DNA of 64,000 nucleotides from JACMLX01 sp040384325 (GTDB lineage: Bacteria; Gemmatimonadota; Gemmatimonadetes; Gemmatimonadales; Gemmatimonadaceae), in the NCBI GenBank assembly GCA_040384325.1, contig JAZKJL010000005.1, positions 868,001 to 932,000 on the forward strand, given 5' to 3'. Position 1 is the stretch's first letter, and each line of letters begins with the position of its first letter. Shown here in pieces: positions 58,742-64,000 of the stretch. The notes below the pieces were generated by a model. It did no database searches, had not been told where the DNA came from, and saw only the letters and a program-made list of their open reading frames with translations. A program made the translations under genes and the position numbers.

Positions 58742-61147
58742 ATGTTCCGGCTTTGCACGTTCGGCGGGTGTTTCCTCGAGCGGGACGGTCGACGACTGGA
58801 CGGATTGTCGGCGCAACGGAAGGGATTTGGCCTGCTGGCGCGGCTGGCGGCGGCGGGCGACGCGGGGCTGAGTCGCGACGCCGCAGCGGCCAGTCTCTGG
58901 CCCGAGAGTGACGAGATCCGCGCTGCAGCCTCGCTCAAGCAGCAGGTGCATTCCCTCCGCCAGCAGCTCGGCGACCCCGACGTCCTGCTCGGACCGGCCA
59001 CGCTGCGACTGAATCCGGAGCTCGTCACCAGTGATGTCGCGGAGTTCAGGACGGCGCTGAAGCGTGGTGACGTCGACGCCGCCGTGGCGCTGTACACCGG
59101 CCCATTTCTCGACGGGTTCCTGATCCGGGGCGCCGACCCGTTCGAACGGTGGGCGGCGGCCGAGCGCGCGATTCTCGCGGGCCAGTTCGACGATGCGCTG
59201 GAGCAACTCGGCGACCGTGCATCGACGCGTGGCGACTGGCTGGCGGCCGCGCAATGGTGGCGCCGTCGGCAGGCGACCGACCCGCTCAGTGGGCGCGTCG
59301 CGGTGCAGCTGATGCGCGCACTCGACCGGTCGGGCGACCGCGCTGCCGCCGTGCGACACGCCAACGTGCACGCGGAACTGCTGCGCCAGGAGCTTGGGCC
59401 ATCGGCAACCTTTCGTGCGGTGAGCGATTTCGCCGCCGAGCTCGCACGCGCGCCTGTCGTTCCGGTGGCTGGCGACGGTCCGATCGGCGCAACGGATGCT
59501 GGTGCGGATTCGCAGGCATTTCGTCGCGACAAGCGCGATGTGCAGCCGACTGCGACCGCCACCGGTCCAGATCAGCCGATCGGCGCATCGCCCGCGACGG
59601 CTGCGGTCATCGCACCGCCGGTCGCGCGCGCGCAGCCGCGGCGGGTCGCGCTGCTCGTCGGGTGTATGCTGGCCGTCGTCGCCGTGGGAGGTTACGTGGC
59701 GTGGCGCGCCATGGCACAGCGCGGCCTGCAGGCATCGCCGGTCGCCACGTCCGGTCCGACGTCGCCGGTGTCAGCACGGTCAGTGGCGGTGCTGCCGTTC
59801 GCGAACACGAGCGGCGACGCCGCCGACGAACCCTTCGCCGACGGATTGACCGACGAGCTGATTGGTGCGCTCGGACAGGTGGCCGGGCTCAAGGTGACGC
59901 CCCGGACCTCGGCGTTCGCACTGAAGGGCAAGGGGCTCGACGTGCGCACCGCCGCCGACACGCTCGGTGTCGCCACGGCACTCGAGGGCAGCGTCCGCCG
60001 TGCAGGCGACCGACTGCGCATCACCGTGGCGCTGGTGAGCGCCGCCGAGAACCGTGTCCTCTGGTCCGAGAGTTACGACCGTGAACGGCGCGACATCTTC
60101 GCCGTGCAGCGCGAGATCGCACTGGCGGTGGTCCGTGCCCTGCGCGTCACGATCGATTCGGCCGCGGCGGTGCGGACGGTACGACGGTCCCCGGCAGACC
60201 ACGTGGCGTATGAATTGTTCATGCGAGGCGAGTTCTACCGGCTGCGGCTGTCCACCGACGGCTTGCAACGATCGATCGCATTCTTCGAGCAGGCGATCGC
60301 GCGCGATCCGACTTTCGCGCGGGCGCACGCCGGTCTGGCCGATGCACACGCGCTGCTGGTCCTGTTCGGCGCTCGCCCACCAATGGAGGGATTCCGACGC
60401 GCGCGCCGCTCGGCAGTGACGGCGTTGTCGCTCGACAGCACGCTGGCGCAGGCGCACGCCTCGCTCGGACACATCGAGATGGCGCACGACTGGAGCTGGG
60501 CATCGGCGGACCGACGGCTGGCGCGTGGGCTGGCACTCGACCCGATGTCGACGACGATTCGCGTCTGGCGCGGTCTCTGGTTGCTCGACCAGCGTCGATT
60601 CGACGAGTCGGCAGCGCTGCTGGAACGGGCACTGATCGACGATCCACTGGCAGCCCCGATCTCACTGACGCTGGGTCGCATCTACGTCAGCACCCGGCGA
60701 CCCGATCGCGCGATTCCGTACCTCACCCGCGCCATCGAGCTGAACGCACGGTTCTCGCTGGCACACAACCAGCTCGGCTACGCCCTGCTGCAGCAAGGGC
60801 GCACCACCGACGCCATCACGGCGTTCGAGCGCGCAGCGGTCTTGGGCGGCGCGCGGGATTCCGCAGAGCTGGCCGGCGCCTACGCCATCACGGGACGTCG
60901 CGACGATGCACAGCGCATCGTCCGCACGCTCGCGGCCTCGGCGCGAGTGCGATACGTCTCGCCGCTGGCGCTCGCGATCGCCTACACCGGGCTCGGTGAC
61001 ATCGACGCGGCGTTCCGGTCGCTCGAGCAGGCGTACGGCGAACACGCGGCAGGGATGGATGCCATCGCCATCACCACCCCGCTCCAACCGTTGCACTCCG
61101 ACCCACGCTGGAAACGATTGCTCGACCGCATGAACCTGCCGACGTGA
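58742..61147 (+). CDS. BTAD-domain regulator with transmembrane segment, TolB-like and TPR domains
   Basis: The ATG at 58742 gives 801 residues. Residues 1-80 are an OmpR-type winged helix (LCTFGGCFLERDGRRLDGLSAQR) and 80-250 a BTAD helical domain (VDAAVALYTGPFLDGFLI, GDRAAAVRHANVHAELLRQELG). One membrane helix (VALLVGCMLAVVAVGGYVAW) follows near residue 305. After it comes a domain of the FlgO/TolB type (RSVAVLPFANTSGDAADEPFADGLTDELIGAL) from about 345, and TPR repeats from about 500 to the end. Such proteins probably sense a signal outside the cytoplasm and bind DNA inside, but no ligand or target is known. The gene is alone on its strand. Proteins of this design are frequent in Gemmatimonadota. 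Confidence 0.88.
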   Translation: MFRLCTFGGCFLERDGRRLDGLSAQRKGFGLLARLAAAGDAGLSRDAAAASLWPESDEIRAAASLKQQVHSLRQQLGDPDVLLGPATLRLNPELVTSDVAEFRTALKRGDVDAAVALYTGPFLDGFLIRGADPFERWAAAERAILAGQFDDALEQLGDRASTRGDWLAAAQWWRRRQATDPLSGRVAVQLMRALDRSGDRAAAVRHANVHAELLRQELGPSATFRAVSDFAAELARAPVVPVAGDGPIGATDAGADSQAFRRDKRDVQPTATATGPDQPIGASPATAAVIAPPVARAQPRRVALLVGCMLAVVAVGGYVAWRAMAQRGLQASPVATSGPTSPVSARSVAVLPFANTSGDAADEPFADGLTDELIGALGQVAGLKVTPRTSAFALKGKGLDVRTAADTLGVATALEGSVRRAGDRLRITVALVSAAENRVLWSESYDRERRDIFAVQREIALAVVRALRVTIDSAAAVRTVRRSPADHVAYELFMRGEFYRLRLSTDGLQRSIAFFEQAIARDPTFARAHAGLADAHALLVLFGARPPMEGFRRARRSAVTALSLDSTLAQAHASLGHIEMAHDWSWASADRRLARGLALDPMSTTIRVWRGLWLLDQRRFDESAALLERALIDDPLAAPISLTLGRIYVSTRRPDRAIPYLTRAIELNARFSLAHNQLGYALLQQGRTTDAITAFERAAVLGGARDSAELAGAYAITGRRDDAQRIVRTLAASARVRYVSPLALAIAYTGLGDIDAAFRSLEQAYGEHAAGMDAIAITTPLQPLHSDPRWKRLLDRMNLPT

Positions 61148-61193
61148 CCGCGACGGCGAGCAGCGCGACCCAGCCACACCGTGCGCGACACAG

Positions 61194-62675
61194 CTACGCG
61201 TCTGCACTCGCGCAGCGCTGCAGCTCCGACCACGCCAGCGCCACATGCTCGCGCTGCGTGAGGATGTTGCCGATCGCGAGTCGCAGCACGTAGCGCCCGT
61301 GCAGCCTGGTGTGCGACAGGTAGACGCGTCCGGCAGCGTTCACCGCGGCGAGGATGCGCGCGTTGTGCGCATCGGCGTCGGTGTCGCTCATGCCGGGCGG
61401 TGCATAGCGGAAGCAGACCAGCGAGAACGGCACCGACGCGCTCAGCATCCAGTCGGCATGCGCCGACACCTCGGCCGCGAACTCCCGGGCCATCGCGCAG
61501 TGATCGCGCAGGCGTGACGCCAGTCCATCGGTGCCGAAGGCGCGCATCACCATCCACAGCTTGAGCGCGCGGAAGCGGCGGCCGAGCTGCACGCCGTAGT
61601 CCATGTAGTTCACCACCTGCGCGTCTCGGGCGGTGACGAGGTACTCCGCCACCAGCGAGAAGGCGTTGCGCAGCACGTCCTGGTGACGCGTCCAGAAGGT
61701 GCTGCAATCCATCGTGGTGAAGAGCCACTTGTGCGGATTGGTCAGCACGCTGTCGGCACGATCCATGCCTTCCAGCGCCCAGCGGTATTCGGGCGCGATG
61801 CCCATCACCCCCGCGTACGCGGCATCCACGTGCAGCCACACCTTCTCGCGCTCGCAGATGTCGGCGATCGCGGGCACCGGGTCGACGCTGGACGTGCTGG
61901 TGGTGCCGACGGTGGCCACCACTGCCAGGGGAAACATGCCGGCGGCACGATCGGCCCGGATCGCCGCGTCCAGTGCCTCGGCGCGCATGCGAAAGGCATC
62001 GTCCACCGGGATCTTCACCACGTTGTCGGTGCCGATGCCGAGTGTGATGCACGCCTTGTCGGCGGAGGAGTGGGTGTGTTCGCTGATGTAGACGCGCAGC
62101 ACCGGCATGTCCGCGCGGCCGGCCATGCCTTTCCGTCGCACGTCGAACCCCGCCGCTTCGCGCGCCGCCGCAATGGCCAGCAGCGTGGACATCGAGGCGG
62201 TGTCGGTGATGATGCCGAACCAGCGCTCCGCGTCGGGCAGGCCCATCGCGGTCCAGAGCCATTGCAGCACCAGCTGTTCCAGCTCGGTGGCGGCAGGGCT
62301 GGTGACCCACAACATCGCGTTGGCATTCAGCCCCGACATCAGCAGCTCGCCCAGTACCGACGGCACGCTGGACGAGTTGGCGAAGTAGGCCATGAAGGCG
62401 GGGTGATGCCAGTGCGTGATGCCCGGCACGATGACTCGCTCGACGTCGGCGAGAATCGTCTCCAGCGATTCGCCGAGCATCGGCGCCGTCGCTGCCAGCT
62501 GATCAGCAACGGTGCCCGGTGCGACCCGGCTGAGCACGGGCGGCAGGGCACCCGCGTCGTGCAGACGCCGGAAGAGGGCGAGGATGCGATCCACCCCGGC
62601 CTCGAGGACCGACGGGTCGAAATCGCCGGTGGTCGGAGCCGGGGCGGCGAGGGGGGAGGGCGGGTGCGCTGTCAT
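61194..62675 (-). CDS. Aromatic-L-amino-acid decarboxylase family PLP enzyme (group II)
   Basis: The 493-residue protein is a fold-type I decarboxylase. The PLP lysine is in LTNPHKWLF near residue 315, and the usual WLHVDAAYAG segment lies near residue 280, with HWHHPAFMAYFANSSS near residue 90. Homologues act on DOPA, tryptophan, tyrosine or glutamate. The substrate is not fixed by the visible residues. The start ATG at 62675 is taken because the family begins with the short helix of MTAHPPSP onward. It is divergent from rpmG. Confidence 0.92.
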   Translation of the reverse strand: MTAHPPSPLAAPAPTTGDFDPSVLEAGVDRILALFRRLHDAGALPPVLSRVAPGTVADQLAATAPMLGESLETILADVERVIVPGITHWHHPAFMAYFANSSSVPSVLGELLMSGLNANAMLWVTSPAATELEQLVLQWLWTAMGLPDAERWFGIITDTASMSTLLAIAAAREAAGFDVRRKGMAGRADMPVLRVYISEHTHSSADKACITLGIGTDNVVKIPVDDAFRMRAEALDAAIRADRAAGMFPLAVVATVGTTSTSSVDPVPAIADICEREKVWLHVDAAYAGVMGIAPEYRWALEGMDRADSVLTNPHKWLFTTMDCSTFWTRHQDVLRNAFSLVAEYLVTARDAQVVNYMDYGVQLGRRFRALKLWMVMRAFGTDGLASRLRDHCAMAREFAAEVSAHADWMLSASVPFSLVCFRYAPPGMSDTDADAHNARILAAVNAAGRVYLSHTRLHGRYVLRLAIGNILTQREHVALAWSELQRCASADA

Positions 62676-62826
62676 CGGACCGGACAGTGTAGCCGCACCG
62701 CTGGTGGCGCGCCGTAGGGGCGACGATCAGGCGATGCCGGACCCGGAATTTGCTTGGAGTCACCCCTAGGATCACGAACTGGGCCGTGATACCTTTGTGG
62801 GCTACAAGTACCCCGCGAGGAGCATC

Positions 62827-62988
62827 ATGGCCGCTAAGGGCAAGCGCATCAAGATCAAGCTGCGCAGCACTGAATCACCGTACACGTACCACAAGACCAA
62901 GAACGCGCGTCTGCATCCCGAGCGGATCGAGATGAAGAAGTACGATCCGATCGCGAAGAAGCACGTCCTGTTCAAGGAAACCAAGTAA
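62827..62988 (+). CDS. rpmG: 50S ribosomal protein L33
   Basis: The 53-residue protein AKGKRIKIKLRSTESPYTYH.. is bacterial L33 with the C-terminal YDPIAKKHVLFKETK. It starts at ATG 62827 behind AGGAG; the longer frame from 62797 is not part of the family. It has no CxxC zinc motif, so it is the zinc-free type that does not depend on zinc supply. It is monocistronic here and is followed by a long hairpin terminator. Confidence 0.95.
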   Translation: MAAKGKRIKIKLRSTESPYTYHKTKNARLHPERIEMKKYDPIAKKHVLFKETK

Positions 62989-63011
62989 CACCCGGTTCCG
63001 CGCGACGCGCG

Positions 63012-63054
63012 GAGCCCGGCACCAGCGCCTGTCACAGGCTGCGGTGCCGGGCTC
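63012..63054 (+). terminator. Hairpin terminator after rpmG
   Basis: GAGCCCGGCACC and GGTGCCGGGCTC form a 12-bp stem with an inner GCCTGTCACAGGC hairpin, followed by CTTTGCG. It lies 24 nt after the rpmG stop. Confidence 0.8.
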
Positions 63055-63237
63055 CTTTGCGTTGTTGGTCCGTGTGCGGGGTTTCCCGTCGGCGAAACGC
63101 TGACAGACCGCGGCGTCGCCAGCCCTGACATTTCGTGACGGGGGCGTTGCCGCGCACCGACGTCCACGGGTACCAGCCGGCCGATGATCGACCGGTGATT
63201 CCTGGCGCGCCGGCCCTCCGGGGCGGGAGTGTGGCGG

Positions 63238-64000
63238 ATGTCCGGAACGTCATCGCAGTCCACGTCGCTGGCGGCGCCGCCGGCGGCACCGTTCGCCAGG
63301 GTGTTGCTGGCCACCGATGCGACGCATGCCGCGGATGGAGCCGTACGGGTCGCGGCGGCCCTCGCCGAGCGGCACCATGCGCAGCTGAGCGTGTTCAGCG
63401 TCGTCGAGCCGGCGCCGTATCCGCTGCCGCTCACCGATCTCGCTCTGGCACCGTCGTCGCAGCCGGCCGCTGAGTTGGAACTGCTGGCGCAGCGACGCGA
63501 GGCAGTGCAGCAGCAGTTCGCTCGGCTCAACCTGAAGGTGCCGCCCGACGTCGAGGTCGAGCGCACCGAGCCGCTGGGCGGGATTCTCTATCACTCCGAC
63601 GCCCGCCACGCTGAGCTGATCGTGCTCGGGCTTGGCCGCCACGCGATACTGGATCGCATCTTCGGCACCGAGACCGCGCTGCACGCCGTGCGCGATGCCA
63701 ACGTGCCAGTGCTCGCCGTGCCCGAACCGAGGACCGCCGCACCGCATCACGTGCTGGTCGGCACCGACTTCGACGCCAGCAGCGTGGCCGCCGCGCGTGC
63801 CGCAGCGCGCCTCGTCGGGCCGCACGGCCGCATCACGCTGGCACACGTCGACGCGGTGGCCGATCCACTGCCGGCGATGCTCGCCGACTGGCCGCCGCAC
63901 GTGCTCGATCGGCTCAACGACGCCTTCGCGCGGATGATTGCGCAGCTGGCACTGCCCGACACGCTGGAGATCGACAGCATGCCGCTGGCCGGCGTGGTCG
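63238..64000 (+). CDS. Tandem universal stress protein (UspA family), C-terminus cut by window edge
   Basis: The ATG at 63238 behind GGGAG opens a frame that runs to the window edge, 254 codons. The first Usp domain begins FARVLLATDATHAADGAVRVAAALA and ends with GLGRHAILDRIFGTET near residue 133, the ATP-binding loop G-x2-x-G-x-G(S/T) in degenerate form, then VPVLAVPE. A second domain starts HHVLVGTDFDASSVAAARAAARL near residue 175. UspA tandem proteins bind ATP or other ligands and respond to stress or growth arrest; the first loop here is changed from the ATP-binding consensus, so binding may differ. The end of the second domain is outside the window. Confidence 0.85.
   Translation, partial: MSGTSSQSTSLAAPPAAPFARVLLATDATHAADGAVRVAAALAERHHAQLSVFSVVEPAPYPLPLTDLALAPSSQPAAELELLAQRREAVQQQFARLNLKVPPDVEVERTEPLGGILYHSDARHAELIVLGLGRHAILDRIFGTETALHAVRDANVPVLAVPEPRTAAPHHVLVGTDFDASSVAAARAAARLVGPHGRITLAHVDAVADPLPAMLADWPPHVLDRLNDAFARMIAQLALPDTLEIDSMPLAGVV

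Overview
The window is 64 kb of high-GC bacterial chromosome. The gene set points to Gemmatimonadota or a close relative, which is an inference from content and not from a marker gene. The pointers are a SusC/SusD pair, many secreted peptidases (a zinc metalloprotease lipoprotein, two S9 peptidases, an M16 peptidase), Tat-exported TldD/PmbA pairs, a BTAD-TolB-TPR regulator and many small outer-envelope lipoproteins. There is no prophage, insertion sequence, CRISPR array or rRNA operon. One 100-N scaffold gap lies at 15897-15996 inside a tandem repeat.

Layout. 1-7.5 kb (minus strand): a PLP-dependent threonine/serine dehydratase (cut by the window edge), an SCP2-like protein, a flippase-like membrane protein, a zinc metalloprotease lipoprotein, a plant-type enoyl-ACP reductase and the tRNA t6A enzyme TsaC/Sua5. 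7.7-14.8 kb (plus): a SET-domain protein with a lysine-rich tail, a PAP2 phosphatase, a 2H phosphoesterase, then SusC and SusD. 15-17 kb: a TlpA thioredoxin and a CcdA membrane protein on the minus strand, separated by repeats and the gap. 17-20 kb: EttA and an exported amidohydrolase. 20.3-24.1 kb: a five-gene sulfide/persulfide operon (TauE, a CstB-like persulfide dioxygenase-rhodanese, ArsR, two YeeE-like proteins) behind a promoter that overlaps an inverted repeat. 24.6 kb: tRNA-Asn. 25-32 kb: two tandem paralogous tldD-pmbA operons, then a chorismate mutase preceded by what reads as a complete aromatic-amino-acid attenuator. 32.6-41.4 kb: a cysteine-rich protein, two S9 peptidases, a cobalamin riboswitch and its TonB receptor. 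41.8-52.3 kb: an M16 peptidase, then a TetR-TolC-MFP-RND efflux operon. 52.4-64 kb: a serine hydrolase, a CPBP protease, an AIM24 protein, a racemase-like protein, a multicopper oxidase with reversed motif order, a lipoprotein, the BTAD regulator, an aromatic amino acid decarboxylase, ribosomal protein L33 and a tandem universal stress protein (cut by the window edge).

Two families of intergenic inverted repeats recur. Family 1 carries CACAAAGGCGCAAAG-type arms (four clear copies and one degenerate copy). Family 2 carries GTTCACGCGGGG-type arms (three copies, one of them a perfect 40-bp inverted repeat).

The most notable observations are the apparently leaderless Phe/Tyr leader peptide and attenuator in front of aroQ, the multicopper oxidase with permuted copper motifs, Tat-exported TldD with a signal-less PmbA partner, the SET protein with a histone-H1-like tail, and the repeat families.
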